From NCBI RefSeq assembly GCF_012927325.1, contig NZ_JABBGI010000013.1, positions 86,067-150,066 of the forward strand: DNA of 64,000 bases, read 5' to 3'. This DNA is from Chryseobacterium antibioticum. GTDB taxonomy: Bacteria; Bacteroidota; Bacteroidia; Flavobacteriales; Weeksellaceae. Position 1 is the stretch's first letter. Each line of letters starts with the position of its first letter. The notes beneath the pieces were generated by a model. It worked only from the letters and a program-made list of their open reading frames with translations, had not been told where the DNA came from and searched no databases. Shown here piece by piece: positions 43,829-54,082 of the stretch. A program made the position numbers and the translations under genes.

Positions 43829-45055
43829 ATGCAGAACAAGCTAAAAATCATCAACGACCCTGTTCATGGTTTCATCAGAATCCCACACGAAATTTTATTT
43901 GATGTTATTGAACATCCCTATTTTCAAAGACTTCGAAGAATAGGCCAGACCGGACTTCTGAATCTCATCTTTCCGGGTGCCACACATACCAGATTTCATC
44001 ACGCACTGGGAGCGATGCATCTGATGTTTACTGCATTAGAAACACTGCGACAGAAAGGAGTGAAGATCACTGAAGAAGAGGAGAAGGGCGCTATGCTTGC
44101 AATCCTGATGCATGATATCGGGCACGGACCATTTTCACACGCATTGGAAAATATGCTGATGGATGACTGGCACCATGAAAAGCTTTCGCTTTTGTTGATG
44201 AACAAATTAAATGAAGAGTTTGGCGGACAACTTTCAGTAGCCATCGAAATGTTTCAGGGTAAATACCACAGGAAATTTTTCAATCAGCTTATTTCGTCTC
44301 AACTGGATGTCGACAGGCTTGATTACCTAAACAGAGACAGCTTTTTTACCGGAGTTTCCGAGGGAAATATTAATACCCAGAGGATTATTTCCATGATGAA
44401 TGTTTGCGGGGAAGGCGAACTTGTAATTGATGCCAAAGGAGTTTACTCTATTGAAAACTTCCTGACAGCCAGAATGTTTATGTATTGGCAGGTATACTAT
44501 CATAAAACCTCTGCATTGGCGGAGTTTCTTTTGGTTAAAATTCTGGAAAGAGCTAAATACCTGGTTTCCCAGGGGATGGATTTGCCTGCAGGGGAGAACC
44601 TGAAGTATTTCCTGCACAGAGCAAAAAGTTCAGCTACCGATGAGGATATTTATCGGTTTAACCAGCTTGATGATAATGATATAATTCATGCGATGAAATC
44701 CTGGCAGACTTCTGATGACTTTATCCTTTCTTATTGGTGTCAATGTGTGATCCAGAGAAATCTTCCGAAAACTATTATTTCAACGCGTCCTTTTGATCGG
44801 GAATTTGTTGAAGAAAAAATAAAAAACACCAACGAATTTTTCGGAATTGATAATGGAAAGGAGCTTGTACACGAGATTAAAAGGAAATTGTTGCCTTATG
44901 ATACCGAAAAGCAACCTATTTACCTTCTTCAGAAGGATGGTAAAAAGATCAGGCTGGAAGAGTCCCAGGACCAGTTGTTGTCGGGCCTTATGGTGCATAA
45001 GACGGCAAGGTATATTCTTACCTTTCCAAGAGATATTTCCCAGATAATTTCTTAA
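43829..45055 (+). CDS. HD-domain phosphohydrolase (SAMHD1/dGTPase-like)
   Basis: A 408-residue HD protein. The metal-binding residues are seen in THTRFHHALG, LMHDIGHGPFSH and, later, QLDVDRLDYLNRDS. The N-terminal NDPVHGFIRIP and QRLRRIGQTGL are typical of the YdhJ/SAMHD1-like group, which act as dNTP triphosphohydrolases or related phosphohydrolases. It is encoded divergently from the NYN gene and 72 bases upstream of lpxD. Substrate is not determinable; nucleotide pool control is the best guess. Confidence 0.87.
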   Translation: MQNKLKIINDPVHGFIRIPHEILFDVIEHPYFQRLRRIGQTGLLNLIFPGATHTRFHHALGAMHLMFTALETLRQKGVKITEEEEKGAMLAILMHDIGHGPFSHALENMLMDDWHHEKLSLLLMNKLNEEFGGQLSVAIEMFQGKYHRKFFNQLISSQLDVDRLDYLNRDSFFTGVSEGNINTQRIISMMNVCGEGELVIDAKGVYSIENFLTARMFMYWQVYYHKTSALAEFLLVKILERAKYLVSQGMDLPAGENLKYFLHRAKSSATDEDIYRFNQLDDNDIIHAMKSWQTSDDFILSYWCQCVIQRNLPKTIISTRPFDREFVEEKIKNTNEFFGIDNGKELVHEIKRKLLPYDTEKQPIYLLQKDGKKIRLEESQDQLLSGLMVHKTARYILTFPRDISQIIS

Positions 45056-45093
45056 ATAGTATTAAAATTCACGTTCCGAAAACCAAAAAATGT

Positions 45094-45121
45094 TTGCGAA
45101 TTATAGAATTTCTTATCTTTG
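45094..45121 (+). promoter_or_regulatory. Promoter of the lpxD operon
   Basis: TTG (45094-45096) and TATCTTTG (45114-45121) are separated by 17 bases, a good match to the TTG ... TAnnTTTG promoter. The likely transcription start, about five to seven bases after the box, falls almost on the ATG at 45128, so the message would have little or no leader. Confidence 0.7.
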
Positions 45122-45127
45122 CAGAAT

Positions 45128-46159
45128 ATGGAATTTACAGCTTCGCAAATTGCAAGTTTTATTGACGGACAAATAATAGGCGACGAAAGTACGGTTATTA
45201 CAGGGGTTTCACCAATTGAGAATGGTGAATCAGGGCATCTTTCTTTTATAGCACAAGATCGATTTTCCCACTTTTTAGACACCTCTAAATGCTCCGTTAT
45301 TATTGTTTCGGAAAAACTTATTGATAAAGATAATTACAATCCTACCTTAATTGTTGTAAAGGATGCATACCTTTCATTTCAGGTCTTAATGAATCTGTAT
45401 CAGGAAATGCAGGGAAGAAAAGAGGGAATCGAAACAGGTTCTTCTATTCATGACACAGCATTGATCGGAGAAAAGGCTTATATTGGTGCATTTACATATG
45501 TTTCCGAGAAAGCTAAGATCGGAGAAGGTTCGCAGATCTATCCGCATGTGTATATCGGTAAAGGAGTGAAAATCGGCAAAAACTGTAAAATAGACAGTGG
45601 TGCAAGGATTTATGACTACTGCATTATCGGGGACAACTGTGTAATCCATTCCAATACTGTAGTGGGTGGCGACGGATTCGGTTTTCAGCCTACCGCAGAA
45701 GGATTCAAAAAGATTCCTCAGTTAGGAAACGTGATCATTGAGGACGATGTAGAAATCGGCTCGAACTGTAGCATCGACAGAGCAACAATCGGTTCTACCA
45801 TCATTGGAAAAGGAACGAAGATCGATAATCTGATCCAGATTGCCCACAATGTGAAAATAGGGCAGAACAACGTAATTGCAGCTCAGGCTGGAATTGCAGG
45901 ATCTACCACGATTGGAGACTGGAACCAGATCGGTGGTCAGGTAGGCGTAGTAGGGCATATCAGAATTGGTAACCAGGTTAAAATTCAGGCTCAGAGTGGT
46001 GTGAATTCCAGCGTTAATGATAGAGAAACGCTGTATGGATCTCCGGCGATAAGCTATAATGACTATCTTAGAAACTATGTGCATTTCAGAAATTTCACTG
46101 AAATTGTACGAAGAATAAATAATCTTGAGGATACCTCAAAAGATAATACTAATGAGTGA
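45128..46159 (+). CDS. lpxD: UDP-3-O-acylglucosamine N-acyltransferase
   Basis: A 343-residue LpxD. It has an N-terminal uridine-binding domain ([34 protein letters not shown]), then a long left-handed beta-helix with hexapeptide repeats, and the catalytic-base His in QIAHNVKIG. The C-terminal helix follows [14 protein letters not shown]. It adds a second 3-hydroxyacyl chain to UDP-3-O-acyl-GlcN in lipid A synthesis. The ATG at 45128 is preferred, since an in-frame TTG at 45119 is part of the promoter. The end overlaps the LpxC/FabZ start by eight bases. Confidence 0.93.
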   Translation: MEFTASQIASFIDGQIIGDESTVITGVSPIENGESGHLSFIAQDRFSHFLDTSKCSVIIVSEKLIDKDNYNPTLIVVKDAYLSFQVLMNLYQEMQGRKEGIETGSSIHDTALIGEKAYIGAFTYVSEKAKIGEGSQIYPHVYIGKGVKIGKNCKIDSGARIYDYCIIGDNCVIHSNTVVGGDGFGFQPTAEGFKKIPQLGNVIIEDDVEIGSNCSIDRATIGSTIIGKGTKIDNLIQIAHNVKIGQNNVIAAQAGIAGSTTIGDWNQIGGQVGVVGHIRIGNQVKIQAQSGVNSSVNDRETLYGSPAISYNDYLRNYVHFRNFTEIVRRINNLEDTSKDNTNE

Positions 46160-47549
46160 TATGCAAAAAACACTCCAGGAAGAAGTAACGCTTTCTGGAA
46201 TTGGCCTTCATACTGGTAAAGAAGTAAAACTTACCATTAAACCTGCTAAAGAAAATACAGGTTTTGTGTTCGTAAGAACAGATCTAGAGGGACATCCTCA
46301 GGTAGAAGCTGATGTTAATTATGTAGTAGCAACAGAAAGAGGAACAACATTAGAAAAGCTGGGCGTAAAGATTACTACCTGTGAGCACCTTTTGGCTGCT
46401 TTGGTGGGATGTGATGTAGACAACGCTATTCTTGAAATGGATGCTTCGGAACCCCCAATTTTAGATGGATCTTCAAAGTTTTTTGTTGAAGCTATTGAAA
46501 GTGTAGGTATCGCAGAGCAGAATATAGCCAGAGAGTATTTGGTGATCAAAGAAGTGCTGAGCTATTCAGATCCTGCATCAGGATCAGAAATTACCATTAT
46601 TCCTTCAGATACTTACGAAGTGACTACCATGGTAGATTTTGGAACCAAAGTTTTGGGAACCCAAAATGCCACCCTTAAAAATATTTCAGAATTTAAAGAC
46701 GAAATATCTTCTGCAAGAACATTCAGCTTTTTACACGAGTTGGAAATGTTGTTGGATCACGGCTTGATCAGAGGTGGAGATATCTCTAATGCCATTGTAT
46801 ATGTTGACAAGGATCTTACTCCTGAAACAACAGAAAAATTGAAGAAAGCCTTCGGAAAAGATAATGTTTCTATCAGACCGAACGGTATTTTAGACAATCT
46901 TACATTAAACTATCCTAACGAAGCTGCAAGACATAAATTACTTGATGTAATTGGTGATCTGGCTTTGGCTGGTGTAAAAATAAAAGGTAAAGTCATTGCA
47001 AACAAGCCCGGGCATTATGTGAATACCCAGTTTGCGAAAAAACTGAACCGTCAGTGGAAACTTCAGAAAAAGAAAAACGTGCCAGATTTTGACCTTACCA
47101 AAGAACCTGTTTTTGATATCAACGGGATCATGCGTCTTATGCCTCATAGACCTCCGTTCTTATTAATTGATAAAATTCTTGAACTTTCAGATTCTCATGT
47201 AGTAGGTTTGAAAAATGTGACCATGAATGAGCCTTTCTTCGTAGGACATTTCCCTAAAGAGCCTGTTATGCCCGGAGTACTTCAGGTAGAAGCTTTGGCA
47301 CAGACAGGAGGTATTCTTGTGTTGGCAAGTGTTCCAGATCCGGAAAATTATTCTACTTATTTTATCAAAATTGATAAAGTGAAATTCAAGAAAAAAGTAG
47401 TTCCTGGAGATACTATTATTTTCAAAATTGAATTGATAGAGCCCATCAGAAGAGGTATCGTACATATGCAGGGTTATGGATATGTAGGAGGTACCGTGGT
47501 TGTAGAAGCAGAGTTAATGGCTCAAGTTGCAAAAAATAAAGTTGATTAA
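46152..47549 (+). CDS. lpxC/fabZ: Fused UDP-3-O-acyl-GlcNAc deacetylase / 3-hydroxyacyl-ACP dehydratase
   Basis: A 465-residue fusion. The first ~300 residues are Lpx[24 protein letters not shown] with a zinc-binding His, [22 protein letters not shown] and [12 protein letters not shown] with another zinc site. The last ~150 residues are Fab[15 protein letters not shown] with the catalytic His, and [20 protein letters not shown] with the catalytic Glu. LpxC commits UDP-sugar to lipid A; FabZ dehydrates 3-hydroxyacyl-ACP for fatty-acid elongation, so the fusion may balance lipid A and phospholipid precursors. The fusion is standard in Bacteroidota. It lies directly before lpxA. Confidence 0.94.
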   Translation: MSDMQKTLQEEVTLSGIGLHTGKEVKLTIKPAKENTGFVFVRTDLEGHPQVEADVNYVVATERGTTLEKLGVKITTCEHLLAALVGCDVDNAILEMDASEPPILDGSSKFFVEAIESVGIAEQNIAREYLVIKEVLSYSDPASGSEITIIPSDTYEVTTMVDFGTKVLGTQNATLKNISEFKDEISSARTFSFLHELEMLLDHGLIRGGDISNAIVYVDKDLTPETTEKLKKAFGKDNVSIRPNGILDNLTLNYPNEAARHKLLDVIGDLALAGVKIKGKVIANKPGHYVNTQFAKKLNRQWKLQKKKNVPDFDLTKEPVFDINGIMRLMPHRPPFLLIDKILELSDSHVVGLKNVTMNEPFFVGHFPKEPVMPGVLQVEALAQTGGILVLASVPDPENYSTYFIKIDKVKFKKKVVPGDTIIFKIELIEPIRRGIVHMQGYGYVGGTVVVEAELMAQVAKNKVD

Positions 47550-48344
47550 ATGATTCATCAATTAGCCGCCGTAGATAAACGCGCAAAAATCAGCAAAAAT
47601 GTTATTGTAGAACCTTTTACTACAATTGCAGGGGACGTGGAAATAGGAGAAGGAACCTGGATCGGACCAAATGTCACCATCATGGATGGGGCAAGAATAG
47701 GAAAGGATTGTAAAATTTTTCCGGGAACTGTAATTTCTGCCATCCCTCAGGATCTGAAATTTGACGGTGAAGACACACAGACCATTATTGGTGATAATAC
47801 GACTCTAAGAGAATGTGTCACTGTCAACAGAGGAACCAAAGCGCTAGGATTTACCAGAGTCGGCAGCAACTGCCTTATTATGGCAACTTCTCACATCGCA
47901 CATGACTGTATCATTGGAGATAATGTGATCATTGCTAACGGATGTGGTATTGCAGGCCACGTAGAGATAGGGGATTTTACTGTAATGGGAGGATTGTCTG
48001 CTGTACAACAGTTTGGCAAAATCGGAAAACATACCATGATTTCCGGAGGATCTCTGATCAGAAAAGATATTCCACCTTATGTAAAAGTAGCAAGAGACCC
48101 GATTTCTTATGCAGGGATCAATTCAGTAGGATTAAGAAGAAGAGGATATTCTAATGAGAAAATCTTTGAAATTCAGAAAATATACAGAGCGATCTTCCAA
48201 ATGAAGATGAACGTTTCCCAAGCTTTGGCATTTATTGAAAAAGAAATGCTTCCAACGGCTGAAAGAGACGAAATCCTTCAGTTTATCCAAAACTCTCCAA
48301 GAGGGATTGTAAAAGGATACGGAACAAGTAAGGAAAGCAATTAA
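47550..48344 (+). CDS. lpxA: UDP-GlcNAc acyltransferase
   Basis: A 264-residue left-handed beta-helix acyltransferase. Typical LpxA features are the hexapeptide repeats (VTIMDGARIGKDC), the catalytic-base His in SHIAHDCIIGDN, and the C-terminal helical domain with INSVGLRRRGYS. It transfers a 3-hydroxyacyl chain from ACP to the 3-OH of UDP-GlcNAc, the first step of lipid A synthesis. It starts immediately after the lpxC/fabZ stop, so the three genes form one operon, in pathway-consistent order. Confidence 0.94.
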   Translation: MIHQLAAVDKRAKISKNVIVEPFTTIAGDVEIGEGTWIGPNVTIMDGARIGKDCKIFPGTVISAIPQDLKFDGEDTQTIIGDNTTLRECVTVNRGTKALGFTRVGSNCLIMATSHIAHDCIIGDNVIIANGCGIAGHVEIGDFTVMGGLSAVQQFGKIGKHTMISGGSLIRKDIPPYVKVARDPISYAGINSVGLRRRGYSNEKIFEIQKIYRAIFQMKMNVSQALAFIEKEMLPTAERDEILQFIQNSPRGIVKGYGTSKESN

Positions 48345-48370
48345 GAGCAAAAAGAAAAAAGGCGAATGCG

Positions 48371-48378
48371 TATATTTG
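48371..48378 (+). promoter_or_regulatory. Promoter -7 element (TATATTTG) for efp
   Basis: TATATTTG matches TAnnTTTG and lies 39 bases before the efp start, directly after the lpxA stop. This suggests independent transcription of efp. No well-spaced TTG was confirmed. Confidence 0.45.
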
Positions 48379-48417
48379 CCGAAATTAAAAACTAAAATAA
48401 AAAGATAACATAAATTA

Positions 48418-48981
48418 ATGGCAACAAGTAACGATATAAGAAAAGGACTTTGCATCGAATTTAGCAATGATATTTTCAAAGTAGTTGAATTTATGCACGT
48501 AAAGCCAGGAAAAGGACCTGCTTTCGTAAGAACAAAACTAAAGTCAGTAACCAACGGAAAAGTACTTGATAATACTTTCTCTGCAGGACATAAAATTGAT
48601 GAGGTAAAAGTAATCACTAGAAAGTTCCAGTATCTTTACGATGATGAGAATGGTTTCCACTTCATGAATAATGATGATTTCTCTCAATTATATTTAGATA
48701 AAGAAATGATCGAAAACGCTCAGTTTATGAAAGCTGGTGAAGAAGTAACGATCATTCTGAAAGAAGTTGACGAAACTCCGCTTTCTGCCGAACTTCCTCA
48801 GTCTGTGTATCTGGAAGTAATCGAAGCTGATCCGGGTATCAAAGGAAATACAGCGACGAATGCTCTTAAAAACGCCATCGTTGAAACAGGAGCAAGAGTA
48901 AATGTTCCTTTGTTCATTGAGCCGGGAGACAAGATCAAAGTAAATACTGAAGACGGTAGCTACTTAGAAAGAGTAAAATAA
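48418..48981 (+). CDS. efp: Translation elongation factor P
   Basis: A 187-residue EF-P. The tip loop HVKPGKGPAFVRTK contains the conserved lysine that in many bacteria is post-translationally modified, followed by the OB domains (SVYLEVIEADPGIKGNTATNA and the final KVNTEDGSYLERVK). EF-P relieves ribosome stalling at proline runs by binding between the P and E sites. No modification genes (epmA/B, earP) are in the window. Confidence 0.95.
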   Translation: MATSNDIRKGLCIEFSNDIFKVVEFMHVKPGKGPAFVRTKLKSVTNGKVLDNTFSAGHKIDEVKVITRKFQYLYDDENGFHFMNNDDFSQLYLDKEMIENAQFMKAGEEVTIILKEVDETPLSAELPQSVYLEVIEADPGIKGNTATNALKNAIVETGARVNVPLFIEPGDKIKVNTEDGSYLERVK

Positions 48982-49053
48982 TAATTAAAATTTACATAAA
49001 TTCGGTTTGCATTAGCAGTCCGAATTTTGTTTTTATAAGAAAAATCAATTGTT

Positions 49054-49956
49054 ATGAGATTCCATTCTCCGCAAAAGCTCAAAACTATTGCCGATCTAAT
49101 AGGTTCGGAATTTGTTGGTCCTGAAAACTTTGAAGTATTGGGAACCAATGAAATTCATAGGGTAAAACCAGGTGACATTGTTTTTGTCAACCATCCGAAA
49201 TACTACGATAAAGCGCTGAATTCTGCTGCTACCATTATTTTGATCGATAAAAAGGTAGGTTGTCCGGAAGGAAAAGCCCTTTTGGTTTCTGATGATCCTT
49301 TCAGAGACTTCAATAAGATCAATACTCACTTTACAAGAATATATAACTTCACAGAAGAACTTCACGATGCTGAGATAGGAGAGGGAACAAGGATCCACTC
49401 TTCAGCAGTCATTGGAAACAATGTAAAGATTGGGAAGAACAGCCTTATTTTTCCTCATGTTGTGATCGGCGACAGAACTGAAATCGGGGATAATGTGATC
49501 ATTCAGTCCGGAACGGTATTGGGAGGTGACGCTTTCTATTACAGAAAACTGAACGGGAATTTTGACCGTCTGATCTCTGTAGGAAATGTCATTATTGAAA
49601 ACAATGTAGAGATCGGAAATAACTGTACGATCGACAGAGGCGTTACAGACTCCACGGTAATCGGGGAAGGTTCGGTTTTGGATAATCAGATTCAGATCGG
49701 ACATGATACGGTTATCGGAAAAAAATGTTTAATCGCCTCTCAGGTAGGAATTGCCGGCTGCTGCATCATTGGAGATGAAGTAACACTTTGGGGGCAGGTA
49801 GGTGTCGCTTCCGGGAACACAATTGAAAGCGGATCTGTGATTCTTGGTAAAACAGGAGTAAACAGAGATCTTAAAAAAGGAACCTATATCGGGATGTTTG
49901 CAGAAGATTTTAAAGGCTATCTGAAAAAAGAAGTAAAGCTGAGAAATCTCAAATAA
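49054..49956 (+). CDS. Second LpxD-like acyltransferase
   Basis: A 300-residue paralogue of LpxD. It has a shorter N-terminal domain ([29 protein letters not shown]) and a beta-helix with hexapeptide repeats and a candidate catalytic His in [10 protein letters not shown]. Compared with the lpxD product at 45128 it lacks about 40 residues and has a different C-terminal end ([21 protein letters not shown]). Second LpxD-like genes are common in Flavobacteriia. It may act on a different acyl-sugar or donor, or back up LpxD; this cannot be decided from sequence. It lies between efp and sucD. Confidence 0.82.
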   Translation: MRFHSPQKLKTIADLIGSEFVGPENFEVLGTNEIHRVKPGDIVFVNHPKYYDKALNSAATIILIDKKVGCPEGKALLVSDDPFRDFNKINTHFTRIYNFTEELHDAEIGEGTRIHSSAVIGNNVKIGKNSLIFPHVVIGDRTEIGDNVIIQSGTVLGGDAFYYRKLNGNFDRLISVGNVIIENNVEIGNNCTIDRGVTDSTVIGEGSVLDNQIQIGHDTVIGKKCLIASQVGIAGCCIIGDEVTLWGQVGVASGNTIESGSVILGKTGVNRDLKKGTYIGMFAEDFKGYLKKEVKLRNLK

Positions 49957-49971
49957 ACTATTCTCTTGGTT

Positions 49972-50004
49972 TTGTCTAAAATCAAAGAAAAATAAGTAAA
50001 TTTG
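49972..50004 (+). promoter_or_regulatory. Promoter for sucD
   Basis: TTG (49972-49974) and TAAATTTG (49997-50004) are spaced by 22 bases, within the reported 17-23 range. The sucD ATG lies 43 bases further on. Confidence 0.6.
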
Positions 50005-50047
50005 TGAGCATTAATAAAATATTTAAATAAATTAAAACATCAATAAA

Positions 50048-50920
50048 ATGTCAATTTTAGTAAACAAAGATTCTAAAGTAATTGTACAAGGATTTACAGG
50101 GAACGAAGGTACTTTCCACGCTGGTCAGATGATTGAATACGGAACCAACGTAGTAGGAGGGGTAACTCCAGGAAAAGGAGGAACTGAGCACTTAGGAAAG
50201 CCTGTATTTAATACAGTAGCTGACGCTGTTGAAAAAGCTGGAGCAAACGTAAGTATCATTTTCGTACCACCTGCATTTGCTGCTGACGCCATCATGGAAG
50301 CTGCTGAAGCTGGGATCAAAGTGATCGTATGTATTACTGAAGGTATTCCTGTAGCGGATATGGTGAAAGTAAAATCTTACATCGCTGACAGAGACTGTAG
50401 ATTAATCGGTCCAAACTGTCCGGGAATCATTACTTCTGAAGAAGCTAAAATTGGTATTATGCCAGGATTCGTTTTCAAAAAAGGTAAAGTAGGTATCGTT
50501 TCAAAATCAGGTACTCTTACTTACGAAGCTGCTGACCAGGTTGTAAAAGCGGGTTACGGTGTTTCTACAGCAATCGGTATTGGTGGTGACCCAATCATTG
50601 GAACCACTACAAGAGAAGCGTTGGAATTATTTATCAACGACCCTGAAACGGAAGCGGTAGTAATGATCGGTGAAATCGGTGGTGGATTGGAAGCTGAAGC
50701 TGCAAGATGGTATAAAGCTAGCGGATCTACTAAGCCGGTTGTAGGCTTTATTGCTGGGCAAACTGCTCCTAAAGGAAGAACTATGGGACACGCAGGTGCT
50801 ATCGTAGGGGGTGATGAAGATACAGCTCAGGCAAAAATGGAGATCATGAGAGAAAACGGAATCAACGTTGTAGATTCTCCAGCTGATATCGGTGTTACTG
50901 TTGCAAAAGTTCTAGGATAA
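50048..50920 (+). CDS. sucD: Succinate-CoA ligase alpha subunit
   Basis: A 290-residue protein with the CoA-binding N-terminal Rossmann domain ([30 protein letters not shown]) and the ligase domain with the phosphohistidine loop [13 protein letters not shown]. It forms succinate and nucleoside triphosphate from succinyl-CoA in the TCA cycle together with SucC. No sucC is seen here, so the subunit genes are split in this genome, which is common in Bacteroidota. Confidence 0.94.
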   Translation: MSILVNKDSKVIVQGFTGNEGTFHAGQMIEYGTNVVGGVTPGKGGTEHLGKPVFNTVADAVEKAGANVSIIFVPPAFAADAIMEAAEAGIKVIVCITEGIPVADMVKVKSYIADRDCRLIGPNCPGIITSEEAKIGIMPGFVFKKGKVGIVSKSGTLTYEAADQVVKAGYGVSTAIGIGGDPIIGTTTREALELFINDPETEAVVMIGEIGGGLEAEAARWYKASGSTKPVVGFIAGQTAPKGRTMGHAGAIVGGDEDTAQAKMEIMRENGINVVDSPADIGVTVAKVLG

Positions 50921-50942
50921 TCACTATACAAAAACAAAACAT

Positions 50943-51611
50943 ATGAAAAAACTTTTATTAACCTCAGCATTGGCCTTTTCAACTTTGTCGTTTGCCCAAA
51001 TCGACTTTGCGAATACAAGATTCGGTGTCACAGCAGGAGGTAACTATTCCAGAGTAAGAAATGCCCATAACCCGTCTGGTCCGAGATACGCGTTTCAGGG
51101 TGGAGCTTTAGCTCTTATCCCGGTAGGAAAAGCAAACCAGTTCTTTATACAGCCAGAAGTTGTGTATTACGGTGCAGGAGAAACCGGAAAAGATAAAGAG
51201 GCTAAAGGAAAAGATGGTTATGATGCAGTATATGGTAACAATTATCTGAGCGTACCTGTTTATTTTAAAGGATATTTTTCTGAAGCAGAATCAGAATTCT
51301 TTGGAATGATAGGACCAAGATTTAACTTTTTGATGAGTCAGAATGTTAAAAACGCACCGGTAGGCAGACCTTACTATGATCCGGATGTTACTGACCCTCT
51401 ATATCCTTCAGTAAGCGGAAAAGCGGCAAGCTTTAACTTTGCTTTAGGATTAGGAGTAGGCTATAGCTACAAGAGACAGCTGGAAGTAGCTCTTAAATAT
51501 GACCTTGGTCTTTCAGATACTTATCCTGATCTTGCCAAAGAAAAAGGAGGTACTACTAAAGGCAAGTCTGAGCAGGTAATGAGCTTAAGCTTAAGCTATA
51601 TCTTCAAATAG
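50943..51611 (+). CDS. Outer-membrane beta-barrel protein (PorT-like family)
   Basis: A 222-residue protein with a signal peptide (KKLLLTSALAFSTLSFAQ) and a beta-barrel pattern: alternating hydrophobic strands such as FGVTAGGNYSRV, FFIQPEVVYYGAGE, LSVPVYFKGYF, FALGLGVGYSYKRQLEVALKYDLGL, ending with MSLSLSYIFK (terminal aromatic residue). It fits the small OMP_b-brl family common in this phylum; a specific role is unknown. It is 22 bases after sucD and may be co-transcribed. A bidirectional terminator follows. Confidence 0.82.
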   Translation: MKKLLLTSALAFSTLSFAQIDFANTRFGVTAGGNYSRVRNAHNPSGPRYAFQGGALALIPVGKANQFFIQPEVVYYGAGETGKDKEAKGKDGYDAVYGNNYLSVPVYFKGYFSEAESEFFGMIGPRFNFLMSQNVKNAPVGRPYYDPDVTDPLYPSVSGKAASFNFALGLGVGYSYKRQLEVALKYDLGLSDTYPDLAKEKGGTTKGKSEQVMSLSLSYIFK

Positions 51612-51632
51612 AATACTCGTTATTCAATTATA

Positions 51633-51668
51633 AAAAAATCCCGGAAAATTCAATTTCCGGGATTTTTG
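51633..51668. terminator. Bidirectional terminator between the OMP and ABC permease genes
   Basis: ATCCCGGAAA (51638-51647) pairs with TTTCCGGGAT (51654-51663), with loop ATTCAA and an A run left and T run right. Confidence 0.85.
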
Positions 51669-51783
51669 TTTTTAATACTATTATGAAGTTGGAAGAGAGA
51701 AGTTATTGAGGAGTTAGAAAACAACCGGAATCACTTCCGGTAAACTTCCGTCCTATTTCTTCAGACTTCCATCTATGAGTTTA

Positions 51784-53094
51784 TTATCCTCTGATCCACT
51801 TCCAGATCTCTTTTAAAGTAGCTTTATTGCCATACATTAAAATACCTACACGGTAGATCTTTCCGGCTAAGAATATCATGAAAATGGTGGTTGCCAGCAA
51901 TAAGACAATCGACAGAGCGATTTGCCACGCAGGAACACCAAAAGGTATTCTCGCAATCATCGCAACCGGTGATGTAAATGGAATAATAGACAGCCAGAAG
52001 CCCAAAGGACCGTCAGGATTGTTCATTAATGAGAAACTTCCATACATCCCTAAAGTAAGCGGTAAAATCGCAAATAAAGTGAACTGTTGAGTTTCAGTTT
52101 CATTATCTACTGCAGAACCGATGGCTGCATAAATGGAACTGTAGAAAATATATCCCAAAAGGAAAAATACTATGAATACAAAGATGATCAGCGGGAAATT
52201 AAGCTCTAGTAAACTGTGTGAGATCTGCGTTGCGATCTGTGCTATGTCAAGCTTGCCGGCGAGCTCTTCATTACCTCCGGGAATATTCTTCTGAAGAGAT
52301 AAAAAACCGGTATTTAAAACCAATGCTCCAACAACGGACATTGAGATCCAGATCAGAAACTGGGTCAACGCTACCAGAGTTACCCCTAATATTTTACCCA
52401 TCATCAGTTCAAAAGGTTTAACAGAAGAAATAATGATCTCTACTACACGGTTATTTTTCTCCTCAAGAACACTTCTCATCACCCTTACTCCGTAAATGAT
52501 GATGAACATAAAAGTTACATACATTAAAAGGATACTCAAGCCGCTTTTTACCCCAAAAGCAAGATCGGAATCTTCCTTATTGTTATTAGAAACGTTAATG
52601 GTCTTTAAAGTAAAGCTCTTATCAAGGCTGTTCAGTTGTGATTCCTTGATTCCAAGCTGTTTGATCTTTTCTTTTTTGATGACATCCGTGATATCTGAAA
52701 CAATCTTCTGCTTCGTATCAAAGCCCATCTTGGCATTCACAATTAGTCTTGTGCTGTTTTCCAGCCCGTTGTAATCATGATCTTTAAGCTCAGGAAGGAT
52801 CAGAATACCATCCAGAGACTCATTATCTTTCAGGTTATTGATCTTGGCTTTCTCGTCAGCGGCAGAAACAAACACATAATTCAGTTTGTCATTAGATTTC
52901 AGCTGATCTTTAAAAAGTCCGCTTTTATCAACCACTTCAATGATGCTGTGCGATTCATTAGCTTTAAACATCAGCCCGATCACGGCTCCAAATCCTATCA
53001 GCAAAAGAGGAGCGAGCAGCGTTAATATAATGAAGGATTTTTTCTTAACCTGCGTAAGAAATTCCCTTTTCGTAATTAAAAAAATATTGTTCAT
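51784..53094 (-). CDS. ABC-2 type transporter permease (NatB-like)
   Basis: A 436-residue membrane protein: an N-terminal segment (SFIILTLLAPLLLIGFGAVIG), a large extracytoplasmic domain (~50-175), then five to six further membrane segments in the C-terminal half (ILLMYVTFMFIIIYG, VVGALVLNTGFL, LIIFVFIVFFLLGYIFY). This is the ABC-2/NatB layout. The ATPase gene lies directly upstream on the same strand (four bases between them), so both form a two-gene exporter operon. Related systems export sodium or unknown compounds; no substrate is evident. Confidence 0.87.
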   Translation of the reverse strand: MNNIFLITKREFLTQVKKKSFIILTLLAPLLLIGFGAVIGLMFKANESHSIIEVVDKSGLFKDQLKSNDKLNYVFVSAADEKAKINNLKDNESLDGILILPELKDHDYNGLENSTRLIVNAKMGFDTKQKIVSDITDVIKKEKIKQLGIKESQLNSLDKSFTLKTINVSNNNKEDSDLAFGVKSGLSILLMYVTFMFIIIYGVRVMRSVLEEKNNRVVEIIISSVKPFELMMGKILGVTLVALTQFLIWISMSVVGALVLNTGFLSLQKNIPGGNEELAGKLDIAQIATQISHSLLELNFPLIIFVFIVFFLLGYIFYSSIYAAIGSAVDNETETQQFTLFAILPLTLGMYGSFSLMNNPDGPLGFWLSIIPFTSPVAMIARIPFGVPAWQIALSIVLLLATTIFMIFLAGKIYRVGILMYGNKATLKEIWKWIRG

Positions 53095-53098
53095 AAAA

Positions 53099-54010
53099 TT
53101 AAGAATGATTACTTACGGCATTAATAAACACTTCATTCATGCTGGGGATTCTCTCATCGAATGATCTTACTTTTCCCACATTCACAAGATCCAGAAGGAT
53201 GTCGTTTTGCCCGCTTTCATTTTTTAAATCGAAAGAAATAAGGTTGTTTTCATTAGAGAAATTAAAAATATCATAGCTACTTTTGAAACTGTCAAACTTA
53301 GCTTCATCCACCTCAGAAAGAGTCACTCCGAAAATATTTTTCTTGAATTTTTCTCTTACGTCAAAAACCTTTCCGTCAATGATTTTTTTTGAATTGTTGA
53401 TCAGGGCCACATAGTCACACATTTCCTCCACACTTTCCATTCTGTGTGTAGAAAGAATGATAGTGGTTCCGTTATTTTTAAGATCGATGATCTGATCTTT
53501 AATTAAGTTGGCATTCACCGGGTCAAACCCTGAGAAAGGCTCATCTAGAATCAGAAGGTGCGGACGGTGAAGTACAGTGACCACAAACTGGATCTTCTGT
53601 GCCATCCCTTTCGAAAGCTCCGAAAGTTTCTTTTTCCACCATTGGTCGATGTTCAGTTTTTCAAACCATTTTTTGGCTTCCTGTAAAGCATCATTTTTAG
53701 TCATTCCTTTCAGCTCACCGAAATAAAGGATCTGATCTCCCACGGTCATGTTTTTGTACAGACCTCTTTCTTCGGGCATATAACCGATATCTCTGATGTG
53801 ACTTGGATTGAGCTTGTTTCCATTGATGAATACATCTCCGGAATCGGCCTGGGTAATTTGGTTGATGATACGGATAAAAGAAGTTTTTCCGGCTCCGTTC
53901 GGGCCTAAAAGACCATAAATACTGCCTTGAGGTACATGGATGCTGAAATCATCCAATGCTACTTTATTCCCGGCACTATAGGTCTTTCTGATATGTTCAG
54001 CTTTAAGCAT
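53099..54010 (-). CDS. ABC transporter ATP-binding protein
   Basis: A 303-residue ATPase. Walker A is GPNGAGKTSF near residue 37-45; the ABC signature is the diverged LSKGMAQK, Walker B is LILDEPFSGFDP and the H-loop is in STHRM. The last ~80 residues are an extra domain seen in NatA-like ATPases. It energises the permease encoded by the next gene. It begins upstream of the minus-strand T9SS gene's terminator. Confidence 0.9.
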   Translation of the reverse strand: MLKAEHIRKTYSAGNKVALDDFSIHVPQGSIYGLLGPNGAGKTSFIRIINQITQADSGDVFINGNKLNPSHIRDIGYMPEERGLYKNMTVGDQILYFGELKGMTKNDALQEAKKWFEKLNIDQWWKKKLSELSKGMAQKIQFVVTVLHRPHLLILDEPFSGFDPVNANLIKDQIIDLKNNGTTIILSTHRMESVEEMCDYVALINNSKKIIDGKVFDVREKFKKNIFGVTLSEVDEAKFDSFKSSYDIFNFSNENNLISFDLKNESGQNDILLDLVNVGKVRSFDERIPSMNEVFINAVSNHS

Positions 54011-54082
54011 TAAATTGTTTTTACAATGAGTATAAAAAAGTCCTTAAAGTTACGGAAATATTAAGGCAGAACTTACCTAAAA

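Noticed and set aside
42841..45055. NYN-OST-HTH gene and HD phosphohydrolase gene as a defence island
   Set aside because: They are divergent single genes among housekeeping genes, with no partner nuclease, toxin or mobile-element marks.
45119..45127. TTG start of lpxD at 45119
   Set aside because: It is part of the TATCTTTG promoter element; the ATG at 45128 gives the usual LpxD N-terminus.
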